Source: Candidatus Nomurabacteria bacterium GW2011_GWE2_34_25 (GTDB lineage Bacteria; Patescibacteriota; Minisyncoccia; Phycocordibacterales; UBA9973). From it: DNA of 34,195 nucleotides. The first letter of the stretch is position 1, and each line of letters opens with the position of its first letter. Below, in pieces: positions 15,211-21,923 of this stretch. Location: positions 1 to 34,195 of the forward strand of contig LBPS01000010.1 in assembly GCA_000990325.1 (NCBI GenBank), given 5' to 3'. Under the pieces are notes generated by a model. It was not told the DNA's origin. It saw only the letters and a list, made by a program, of their open reading frames with translations, and did no database searches. Both the position numbers and the translations under genes were made by a program.

Positions 15211-15645
15211 TTAAAGAACTCCTATCTGCCCCAATTTATCAGCGAGGGCGTCGGCCTGTGTTTCAACCAATTTCTTGTAATCACTCCAAGCTTTCTCATT
15301 CCAGATTTCAGCACGATTCTGAACTCCGATGACAACTACTTTAGTGGAAAGATTGGATCTAATTTTTAAATTTTCCGGGATTAAAATTCGGCCATTAGTA
15401 TCAACATCTACAGATACAGCCTGTCCAAACATAAATCTCGAGAAACTTCGATTGTCAGATGCAAGCATTGATGAGTCAGAGAGCTTCTCTGAAACTTTTT
15501 GCCATTCTTTGGTAGTAAAAATGGAAAGACAATTATCAAGCCCAGGAGCCACAACAACACTCTTCCCCATCTCCTTTCGGAACTTTACGGGTAGTGACAT
15601 TCTATTTTTTTCATCTAGTGTATGTGTGTATTCTCCGATAAGCAT
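15211..15645 (-). CDS. mraZ: Transcriptional regulator MraZ
   Basis: 144 residues from the ATG at 15643-15645. A TTG 6 codons upstream is in frame, but MraZ proteins begin M-x-x-G-E-Y, which matches MLIGEYTHTLDEKNRMSLP. Two AbrB-like swapped-hairpin halves are visible: EYTHTLDEKNRMSLPVKFR near the start and SVDVDTNGRILIPENLK in the second half, each with the D-x-x-x-R-[IM]-x-[IL]-P motif. MraZ forms a ring-shaped oligomer that binds GTGGG-type direct repeats at its own promoter and tunes the division and wall cluster. Such repeats are present upstream (15741-15785). Confidence 0.95.
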   Translation of the reverse strand: MLIGEYTHTLDEKNRMSLPVKFRKEMGKSVVVAPGLDNCLSIFTTKEWQKVSEKLSDSSMLASDNRSFSRFMFGQAVSVDVDTNGRILIPENLKIRSNLSTKVVVIGVQNRAEIWNEKAWSDYKKLVETQADALADKLGQIGVL

Positions 15646-15740
15646 AATATTATTGTGAGACAAGGTTATTTTGATAAAATTTATTTCCCTAAAACATGAT
15701 TACATGTTCGGGCGAACAAATTTTAGTAAATTTGTTTTAG

Positions 15741-15792
15741 CCCACTGTATCCCACTTACATCTATTATACACCACTTCATCCCACAAAACAA
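15741..15792 (-). promoter_or_regulatory. mraZ promoter with phased MraZ boxes
   Basis: Minus-strand -35 TTGTTT (15787-15792), 17-nt spacer, -10 TATAAT (15764-15769). GTGGG boxes at 15781-15785, 15751-15755 and 15741-15745 and a GTGGT at 15771-15775 all keep an exact 10-bp register; the only empty slot is where the -10 box sits. This matches the known MraZ site (GTGGG repeats separated by 5 nt). The leader of about 110 nt also contains two hairpins (15693-15708 and 15716-15735). Confidence 0.8.
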
Positions 15793-15817
15793 ACAACCCC
15801 TCCCACCCCAAAACTGT

Positions 15818-15895
15818 GGATAACCCCCACACCCATATTTTCATAGTTCTTAACGCAGGTTTACCTGCAATGAAAATATAGGTGTGGAGGATAAC
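15818..15895. repeat. MITE-like long-hairpin element, copy B
   Basis: Arms 15824-15844 and 15870-15890 begin CCCCCACACCC / ATAGGTGTGGAGG and pair over 21 positions with two C-A mismatches (G-U on the minus-strand RNA). An inner hairpin GCAGGT / ACCTGC (15855-15868) is offset by a 10-nt left spacer (AGTTCTTAAC) as in copy A. Flanked by a 7-bp direct repeat GGATAAC (15818-15824, 15889-15895). It lies 26 nt upstream of the mraZ -35 box. Confidence 0.7.
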
Positions 15896-15912
15896 TTCCC
15901 TCTTTTTTGCAT

Positions 15913-15950
15913 AAAAAAAATTAGCCTGAACTCTTTCGAATTCAAGCTAA
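15913..15950 (-). terminator. Intrinsic terminator after the 15970-16581 gene
   Basis: Minus-strand 13-bp stem (two wobbles) closed by a GAAA tetraloop and followed by eight T. Very strong; it isolates the orphan gene from mraZ. Confidence 0.88.
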
Positions 15951-15969
15951 AAATTTTAATTGGGAATTT

Positions 15970-16581
15970 TTATACAGGGTAAGTGAAACAATACTCTTTA
16001 TTAAATTCCTTTTTTAATTTTCTTAATTTATCTTGAGTAGTTTCCACTTCCTTAACAACATATTCAGATTGATCTTTACTCAATAATGTTTTAACTTTTT
16101 CTTCCAATAGATCGATAGCAATAACTTTGTCTTTTTTTGCAACAAAATCTACAATGAAATTAATTTTTTCAGAAAAATAAGAGAAGGCTAGTCTCCAATT
16201 TCTAGAACTGTAACTTAATGGAAAAATATCACGAAAAATAATTCTTTCTTCGTTCGTCAAAGTTCCAGTTAATTGGAAAATACACCTACTTTCACCCATA
16301 TTAAATTTCAGAAGAATTCTTTCTTTATCATTAACTGGTAAGCCAAATTCGACCAATAACTTGGAATTAATTTGTGGATGATTGTAGTAACTTAAATTTG
16401 AATAAATTGAAGAGTGACCTAGACATTCACTTTGTTTTTTATGAATAACAAAATGACCAACTTTTTTAACAGCCACGTCATTCCCAAGGTTTTCAAGATG
16501 AGCGATAAGATCCAATCGATCTGTTTCATTATATTTTCTCTCGAAAATTGAATGAAACCAAAAAGAGAAATAGTTTTTCAT
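15970..16581 (-). CDS. Orphan soluble protein
   Basis: 203 residues with no signal or membrane segment. The N-terminal part is aromatic (KNYFSFWFHSIFERKYNE). The middle (about 85-135) alternates beta-like segments (ILLKFNMGESRCIFQLTG), and the last ~50 residues are Lys/Glu-rich and likely coiled coil (LLEEKVKTLLSKDQSEYVV, TTQDKLRKLKKEFNKEY). No family recognised. Single-gene unit with its own promoter (16693-16721), a ~105-nt leader containing a long inverted repeat, and a strong terminator. The start is the ATG at 16579-16581. Confidence 0.6.
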   Translation of the reverse strand: MKNYFSFWFHSIFERKYNETDRLDLIAHLENLGNDVAVKKVGHFVIHKKQSECLGHSSIYSNLSYYNHPQINSKLLVEFGLPVNDKERILLKFNMGESRCIFQLTGTLTNEERIIFRDIFPLSYSSRNWRLAFSYFSEKINFIVDFVAKKDKVIAIDLLEEKVKTLLSKDQSEYVVKEVETTQDKLRKLKKEFNKEYCFTYPV

Positions 16582-16601
16582 AGTACAATTTATTTTAATT
16601 T

Positions 16602-16660
16602 AAAAATTAGATTATTTATCACAATCTTCCCAAGAGGAAAAACTGAAATAAATAATCTAA
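16602..16660 (-). promoter_or_regulatory. Attenuator-like inverted repeat in the leader
   Basis: Perfect 13-bp arms TTAGATTATTTAT / ATAAATAATCTAA (16607-16619, 16648-16660) around a 28-nt loop with a small TTCC/GGAA stem. On the minus strand TTTTT follows directly (16606-16602), and the gene starts 20 nt further. The layout resembles the leader at 7791-7848. Confidence 0.5.
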
Positions 16661-16692
16661 CTGAAAATTTAAAATCTATACAACTTTATACA

Positions 16693-16721
16693 AGAATAAC
16701 ATTAATTGCTCATAAAGTCAA
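16693..16721 (-). promoter_or_regulatory. Promoter of the 15970-16581 gene
   Basis: Minus-strand TTGACT (16716-16721), 17-nt spacer, TATTCT (16693-16698). Its -35 is 7 bp from the -35 of the divergent promoter at 16729. Confidence 0.5.
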
Positions 16722-16728
16722 CAAGCAG

Positions 16729-16757
16729 TAGACAAAAGAGTAAAATTACGATATTAT
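16729..16757 (+). promoter_or_regulatory. Promoter of the 63-residue gene
   Basis: TAGACA (16729-16734), 17-nt spacer, TATTAT (16752-16757); start expected about 20 nt before the ATG at 16785. Confidence 0.6.
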
Positions 16758-16784
16758 AAATGAAACTTTAAATCCCTAATAACG

Positions 16785-16976
16785 ATGGAATTAAAAAATG
16801 CATTTTATATTGGTCAGGCTAAGAATGCCAATGACCATGACGCTGGACTGGATTTATTCCTTTCTGAAAGGAATGATACAGCTGCCAGAGGTGAATTCGA
16901 CCCAATGTTAGCGAAACCAGACAGTACTGCCACATTTTCAATAAGTGGCTATACTAATCCTCCTTCTAAAGATTGA
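16785..16976 (+). CDS. 63-residue small protein, stand-alone gene
   Basis: Reads MELKNAFYIGQAKNANDHDA and continues to GYTNPPSKD, 63 residues, acidic, Asn/Asp/Ala-rich, no membrane segment. It is the only plus-strand gene between the tRNA and tsaD and has a promoter with correct 17-nt spacing and an intrinsic terminator 27 nt after its TGA stop, which together argue that it is a transcribed unit. No Shine-Dalgarno site is visible. Family unknown. It could also be a small RNA that happens to be open. Confidence 0.55.
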   Translation: MELKNAFYIGQAKNANDHDAGLDLFLSERNDTAARGEFDPMLAKPDSTATFSISGYTNPPSKD

Positions 16977-17003
16977 GCTTCTGAAGATTAAACAACTTAA
17001 AAC

Positions 17004-17040
17004 GACCAAACTTTTCACATAAAGGTTTGGTCATTTTTAT
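17004..17040. terminator. Terminator between convergent genes
   Basis: 12-bp stem starting GACCAAAC / GTTTGGTC (one wobble) with a 5-nt loop, followed on the plus strand by ATTTTTATTTTT. Ends the 63-residue gene and, less efficiently (CGTTTT), lysS on the minus strand. Confidence 0.85.
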
Positions 17041-17050
17041 TTTTATCCAA

Positions 17051-18538
17051 TTATTCTCTTGGTCTCATTGTTGGGAAAAATATTGTATCACGAAGATTTT
17101 TCTGTTCTGTAAATATTGCAACAAGGCGGTCTATACCCATCCCAAACCCCGTCATAGGAGGCATTCCGTGCTCCATAGCAGTCAAGAAGCCTTCATTGAC
17201 TCCCATAGCTTCTTCATCTCCTCCTTCCTTCGCCTTTGCCTGAGAAACAAGAAGGTCTCTCTGTATAAGCGGATTTACAAGCTCGGCATATTGATTCGTG
17301 ATCTCTGCTCCAGCAATAATAAGCTGAGCAACCTTAGCTGTACCATTCTCATTTTGTTGGGCTAGAGGTTTCAAATCTCCTGGAAAATCTGTCACGAAGG
17401 TCGGATTAATAATTTTCCCACGTGAAGCCTTTTTGTAAATCTTATCAAGTAAATTACCACGGCCAAGTTTCTTAACCTCTTCTTCTTTTATCCCCCACTT
17501 CAGAGCTTCTATTTTAGCTTCTTCTAATGTAATAGCTTCTATATCTGTACCTGTATCTTTTTTAAGCAATTCACCAAATGTAATACGAGGCCACTCTAAG
17601 GATAGATCTACATCTACACCATTGCCATCATTATCATAGACTTTAAAAATAGTCTTATCCATCAAATCTGTTGCAATGGATTTTATAAGTTCCTCAGTCC
17701 ATTTCATATTGGTTTCAAGAGACTGATATGCCGCATACCACTCTATCATTGTAAATTCTTGTAAGTGAGTAGGGTCTGAACCTTCATTCCTGAAATTCTT
17801 GCCTATTTCGTAAACTCTCTCGTACCCTCCTGTCATTAGCATCTTGTGTTCGAGTTCTAGAGATATGCGTAAGACCATGTCCATATCGTAGTCATTGTGA
17901 TGTGTATTGAAGGTTTTAGCCATAGCCCCTCCTGCCTCACTCTGAAGAATAGGGGTCTCTATCTCTAAGAAATTTTTCTTGTCAAAAAAAGCTCTGACGA
18001 ATTTAATTATTTTTGAACGAAGAATAAATCTTCCATATAATTCCTTGTCCATCAGAATATCTAAATATCGTTTACGATAAGTCTCTTCTATATCTTGTAG
18101 TCCGTGCCATTTGTCTGGCAGTGGGAGCAAGGCCTTGGTCGCCATCTTCCAATCTTTTATCAAAATACTTTGCTCTCCTCTCTGTGTTACAAAAAGTGAC
18201 CCAGTCACAGAAATAAAATCTCCATTATCAATAGTATCAACAAATAAATTAAAAACTTTTTCGGTCAATTCATCCTTTTTTAATACAGCTTGCAATCTTT
18301 CATGTCCATCTTGTAGTACGACAAAGAGGATAGACCCTTGCCCGCGGACAATGATAACTCTTCCAGTAATTGAAATATTCTTTTCACCTAAAGATAATGA
18401 TAAACTATCAAAAGAATCTTTGACTTCTTTTATAGGATAATCACGTGGAACAGAAGTAGGATACGGATCCATCCCTGCTTCTTTTAATTTATTAATTTTT
18501 TGTAAACGCGCAGCGCGCAATTCTATAATAGATGCCAT
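17051..18538 (-). CDS. lysS: Lysyl-tRNA synthetase, class II
   Basis: 495 residues from the ATG at 18536-18538 (an in-frame start 6 codons upstream would overlap greA). An N-terminal OB-fold anticodon-binding domain (about 50-135, ITGRVIIVRGQGSILF) is followed by the class II catalytic core: motif 1 around FLEIETPILQSEAGGA, motif 2 FRNEGSDPTHLQEFTMIEWY with its ATP-binding Arg, and motif 3 GFGMGIDRLVAIF near the end, then LRDTIFFPTMRP. Charges tRNA-Lys in the cytoplasm. It follows greA by 4 nt and is co-transcribed with it from the promoter at 19018-19046. Length is normal. Confidence 0.96.
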   Translation of the reverse strand: MASIIELRAARLQKINKLKEAGMDPYPTSVPRDYPIKEVKDSFDSLSLSLGEKNISITGRVIIVRGQGSILFVVLQDGHERLQAVLKKDELTEKVFNLFVDTIDNGDFISVTGSLFVTQRGEQSILIKDWKMATKALLPLPDKWHGLQDIEETYRKRYLDILMDKELYGRFILRSKIIKFVRAFFDKKNFLEIETPILQSEAGGAMAKTFNTHHNDYDMDMVLRISLELEHKMLMTGGYERVYEIGKNFRNEGSDPTHLQEFTMIEWYAAYQSLETNMKWTEELIKSIATDLMDKTIFKVYDNDGNGVDVDLSLEWPRITFGELLKKDTGTDIEAITLEEAKIEALKWGIKEEEVKKLGRGNLLDKIYKKASRGKIINPTFVTDFPGDLKPLAQQNENGTAKVAQLIIAGAEITNQYAELVNPLIQRDLLVSQAKAKEGGDEEAMGVNEGFLTAMEHGMPPMTGFGMGIDRLVAIFTEQKNLRDTIFFPTMRPRE

Positions 18539-18542
18539 AGCT

Positions 18543-19007
18543 CTATTGTATATCAACTAGGGTATATTTGACTAGCCCCTTGGGAGTTTTGATAGAAACT
18601 ACATCTCCTTTAACTTTGCCAAATAAAGCCTCGCCTAAGGGTGACTTATTTGAAATTTTATTGTGTATCATATCTGCTTCTTCAGCTCCAACAATACTAT
18701 AAGTTGTACTATCTTTGGATCCTTCTTTCTTTACAATAACAGTTGTTCCAATTTCAACTTTAGAACTTTGATGCTTTTTTACGACAACAGAAGATTGAAG
18801 CATGTATTCAATCTGATGGACACGATCTTCTGTCTTGCCTTGATCTTCACGTGCTTGATGATATTCCGCATTTTCAGATAAGTCGCCAAGGGCTTTGGCG
18901 GCTTCAAGAGATTCTAATATCTCTTTTCTTTTAATGGTTGTTAAAACTCTAAGCTCATCTATTAATGCTTGTTTTTTCTCTTCTGTTATATAATTTATTT
19001 CATCCAT
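18543..19007 (-). CDS. greA: Transcription elongation factor GreA
   Basis: 154 residues. The N-terminal antiparallel coiled coil (about 8-75) carries the conserved tip acidic residues in GDLSENAEYHQAREDQG, and the FKBP-like C-terminal domain includes YSIVGAEEADM, SNKSPLGEALFGKVKGD. GreA rescues backtracked RNA polymerase by stimulating transcript cleavage. First gene of a greA-lysS unit with a near-consensus promoter that leaves a leader of only about 3-4 nt. Confidence 0.96.
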   Translation of the reverse strand: MDEINYITEEKKQALIDELRVLTTIKRKEILESLEAAKALGDLSENAEYHQAREDQGKTEDRVHQIEYMLQSSVVVKKHQSSKVEIGTTVIVKKEGSKDSTTYSIVGAEEADMIHNKISNKSPLGEALFGKVKGDVVSIKTPKGLVKYTLVDIQ

Positions 19008-19017
19008 ATAGAGTCAG

Positions 19018-19046
19018 ATTGTAGCAATTAAAGATAAATATGTCAA
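19018..19046 (-). promoter_or_regulatory. greA-lysS promoter
   Basis: Minus-strand TTGACA (19041-19046), 17-nt spacer ending in TGC, TACAAT (19018-19023), 10 nt before the ATG. The best -35/-10 pair in this part of the window. Confidence 0.8.
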
Positions 19047-19063
19047 AGATTTATCCCCTCTTA

Positions 19064-20761
19064 TTACTTCAAATATTCTGGGATATAAATACTTATATAA
19101 TCAATTATTTCACTCATGACTCGTGTAGCATTACCTGACGCTATTTTAGGTCCTCTCTCCATCAGAATAGCGAAAGAGTATTTCGGATTATCATAAGGGA
19201 AGAATCCAATTATCCAAGAGTTGGTATTTGTATTTCCTAATCCTATCTGAGCTGTTCCTGACTTGGCGGCAACTTTAACCGTAGATAAATTTAGGGCGGT
19301 AGCGGTCCCTTCAGTAACCGCCATACGCATACCCTCGTGAATGACCCTCATTTTATCTTGATCAATTGGAATTGTTGTTACCTTTGAATTAAAGGCCTCA
19401 TCTGCTAATCGAATATGTGGAGTAGGAATTATCCCCATCGAAGCTATCCCGGCTATGGCTCTCGTCATAGATAGGGGCGTAACTTGGAAACCGTATTGAC
19501 CAATAGCCGTATTGTATGTATCTCCAATTCTCCACGCATCCCCCTTAAAAGTTTTGGACTTCCATTCTGGTGTTGGTACTATTCCTCCTTTTTCATTCCC
19601 TACATCTATTCCTGTTTTTTCTGCTAAGCCAAACAATTTAGCATATTTATCAATATTAATAATCCCTAAACCTTTTTGGCTTTCAAAACCTCCTCCAATC
19701 TCATAGAAGTATACGTCTGAAGAAATCGCAATCGCCTTTCTCATATCGACATATCCGAAAGATCCATGGTCTTTGAAAACTGATTTCTTTTCAGGAAAAT
19801 ATGGATTTGGTATAGAGATTGAACCGTTCGAAAATATTTGTTTTGAAGGAGTAATCACATCTAGAGAAAGAGCTCCATAGCCCAAGAAAGGCTTCACAAT
19901 CGAACCTGGGGTATAAAGCCCTGAAACTGCACGATTAAGAAATACTTTTCTCTTGTCCGAAAAATAATTATTAATAGTTTTCTTGTCTTCGCCCTTAGAT
20001 AAAACATTTGAATTATATTCTGGATAGCTTGTTATCGCAATTATTTCTCCTGTTTTGATATCCATAAGTACGCCAGCACCACCAGAGAAAGATGCGTTGT
20101 TGGCCATTGAAGATATAGATTCATACATCTTTTTTTGTATTCTACTATCAATAGAAAGCTTTATGTTCTCACCAGCTACGGGAGGAGTCACAATGTTCTC
20201 GGATTGAATCACTCCCTTTACATCGGTCTCAGTAATACGTACACCATTCTTGCCTGTAAGATTTGTATTGTAAGACTTCTCTATACCATCTTTGCCTATA
20301 AATGAATCTTGCCAATAACGCCCTGACGAATCCTTTGCCGGAGAACTTACATACCCAAGGAGTAAACCAAAACCAGAATCAGAAATATAAGTACGCACAG
20401 GTGATGAGAATTTATCTAAATCTGCACTATCCCAAGTATTCCAAGAAAGAAGTACATCGTTCCTATCGTAGATAAGACCACGATCTGCGAAGATTGGTTG
20501 CTTCATGAGAGTGTTGTTCTCACTTTTCTTGAAGTAGGCTTCACCTTTTATAATCTGTAAATTGCCAAGTTGGTATAAAAATAAAAGTGAACAAAAAAGG
20601 AAAAAGGTCCCAAGGAAAAATATTGATTTCTTTGGAATTGCTTTTTCCAAGCGACCTTCAAATTGCTGAGTGTTGAACTCGGGTAAATTCTTAGAGTCGA
20701 GGAATATCTCATCTGGGGTGATGTACCCTTTTATTCTTTTATTTCTGGAATGGAATCTCAT
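19064..20761 (-). CDS. mrdA: Elongation penicillin-binding protein 2 (class B transpeptidase)
   Basis: 565 residues. A cytoplasmic N-terminal tail of ~45 residues, one membrane segment (about 46-67), a PBP-dimer region (ADRGLIYDRNDVLLSWN) and a transpeptidase domain with S287-I-V-K290, S347-S-D349 in place of the usual SxN (SxD is common in PBP2) and K500-S-G502. It cross-links lateral-wall peptidoglycan with the Rod system. Its start overlaps the upstream small membrane-protein gene by 23 nt, pointing to coupled translation, and that gene occupies the usual mreD place. No rodA or mreBC is in the window. Confidence 0.92.
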   Translation of the reverse strand: MRFHSRNKRIKGYITPDEIFLDSKNLPEFNTQQFEGRLEKAIPKKSIFFLGTFFLFCSLLFLYQLGNLQIIKGEAYFKKSENNTLMKQPIFADRGLIYDRNDVLLSWNTWDSADLDKFSSPVRTYISDSGFGLLLGYVSSPAKDSSGRYWQDSFIGKDGIEKSYNTNLTGKNGVRITETDVKGVIQSENIVTPPVAGENIKLSIDSRIQKKMYESISSMANNASFSGGAGVLMDIKTGEIIAITSYPEYNSNVLSKGEDKKTINNYFSDKRKVFLNRAVSGLYTPGSIVKPFLGYGALSLDVITPSKQIFSNGSISIPNPYFPEKKSVFKDHGSFGYVDMRKAIAISSDVYFYEIGGGFESQKGLGIINIDKYAKLFGLAEKTGIDVGNEKGGIVPTPEWKSKTFKGDAWRIGDTYNTAIGQYGFQVTPLSMTRAIAGIASMGIIPTPHIRLADEAFNSKVTTIPIDQDKMRVIHEGMRMAVTEGTATALNLSTVKVAAKSGTAQIGLGNTNTNSWIIGFFPYDNPKYSFAILMERGPKIASGNATRVMSEIIDYISIYIPEYLK

Positions 20762-21020
20762 TGTTGTATAGAATTATATGACTTCGTAAGTACTGAATAA
20801 ACATATAAAAAATAATTATTGATAAATATATTAAAAATGAGTTACCAAATAGAGAGCTTGGGGGAGGACTAGATAGTAAATAGATAACAACAGAGAAAAC
20901 TAAAAATTCATAATAATTTCTGAAAAGAAATAACCCTAAAACGGCAAAGAAAAGGGTTACCCACCAAGGCAATAAAAATATAACCAAACAAAGTAATATA
21001 TCAAAAAATACTCTTTTCAT
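20739..21020 (-). CDS. Small integral membrane protein in the mreD position
   Basis: 93 residues, almost wholly hydrophobic, with three or four short membrane segments (about 5-22, 24-33, 38-49, 60-78). MreD is usually ~160 residues, so if this is an MreD counterpart it is a short one. The call rests on position directly before mrdA and on hydrophobicity, not on recognisable sequence. It overlaps mrdA by 23 nt. A good promoter (21027-21056) has its -10 box exactly 6 nt before the ATG, predicting a leaderless mRNA for this gene and mrdA. Confidence 0.6.
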   Translation of the reverse strand: MKRVFFDILLCLVIFLLPWWVTLFFAVLGLFLFRNYYEFLVFSVVIYLLSSPPPSSLFGNSFLIYLSIIIFYMFIQYLRSHIILYNNEIPFQK

Positions 21021-21026
21021 ATGAAT

Positions 21027-21056
21027 ATTATACTAGAAAAGAACCTGATTTGACAA
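21027..21056 (-). promoter_or_regulatory. Leaderless-type promoter before the mreD-position gene
   Basis: Minus-strand TTGTCA (21051-21056), 18-nt spacer, TATAAT (21027-21032), then 6 nt to the ATG. Confidence 0.7.
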
Positions 21057-21059
21057 ACT

Positions 21060-21902
21060 TTAATACCTATTACGTATTTTACGATATATAAACCGAACTA
21101 TTAAGAAAACAAGGAAAACAATGATTGCATAGAATACAAGCTTGCTTCCAAAAATAAAAGAGAGTATTGAAAGAAAAATAAGCTTCAGATAAGTAATAGG
21201 CTTTTCTGTCGCATCTTCTACTCCAACTTTATTTTGAACAGTTGAGGTCTTGTCAGTTGTAGTTTTGTTTTCTATTTTATTTATTTCATCAATTCTATCT
21301 TTGGTCTCAATCTTAGTTGCTGAAATCTTTTTAAATGCATCTTCTCGAAAATTATCTATAAGTCCAATATTTTTTGAGACAGGGGTACTGATAGACAAAG
21401 GTACAATATCATCTACAGATGAAGTGGCTTTATCGATCTGACTTTTTAAAACATCAGAAGAAGTTGCAGGCTTACCTTCTGCTGTAGTTAAAACTACTGG
21501 AACGAATCTTTTGTCTATCTCTGTAGTAGTATTAGTAACTATCACAGCCTCTTTCTTGCCACTGGTAGTAGTACTAGGCGATATAATCTTAGCTGAAATT
21601 AAGTGATCTCCTGAGGTAACTTTCCAAGAAACAGAAACATCTTGCAACTTTAATGCAGGAACAACAACATCCCTAGAACCTAGGATAACGTTTTTGTCAT
21701 AAAATTCTACCTTTGCAGATAGGGACGAAAAACTACTATTCCATAGAGCTGTATATATCTTCACTGTATCACCTTCTATGAAAGGATCTTTCGAGTACCA
21801 AATCTGGCCTGGGATAAATCCAGTGGCTAAAGTTGCCCCAAAAGAATATGATGGGATAAAAATAAAATATATTAATATAAAAAATATAAAATATTTTCTC
21901 AC
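21060..21902 (-). CDS. Secreted, C-terminally anchored Ig-like domain protein
   Basis: 280 residues with a GTG start at 21900-21902. Signal peptide at about 1-22 (hydrophobic core IFFILIYFIFIPSYSFGA), a beta-sandwich domain (about 30-125: VKIYTALWNSSFSSLSAKVE, GDHLISAKI) of the kind seen in CARDB/Ig-like folds, a Thr/Lys-rich linker (about 140-235) and a C-terminal membrane segment (about 240-268) with a basic tail. It should expose the Ig-like domain outside the cell. It lies 21 nt after murC and ahead of the mreD-position gene and mrdA. A TATAAT box ends 7 nt before the GTG. The binding target is unknown. Confidence 0.75.
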   Translation of the reverse strand: MRKYFIFFILIYFIFIPSYSFGATLATGFIPGQIWYSKDPFIEGDTVKIYTALWNSSFSSLSAKVEFYDKNVILGSRDVVVPALKLQDVSVSWKVTSGDHLISAKIISPSTTTSGKKEAVIVTNTTTEIDKRFVPVVLTTAEGKPATSSDVLKSQIDKATSSVDDIVPLSISTPVSKNIGLIDNFREDAFKKISATKIETKDRIDEINKIENKTTTDKTSTVQNKVGVEDATEKPITYLKLIFLSILSFIFGSKLVFYAIIVFLVFLIVRFIYRKIRNRY

Positions 21903-21923
21903 TAATATAATTATATCACAGAT

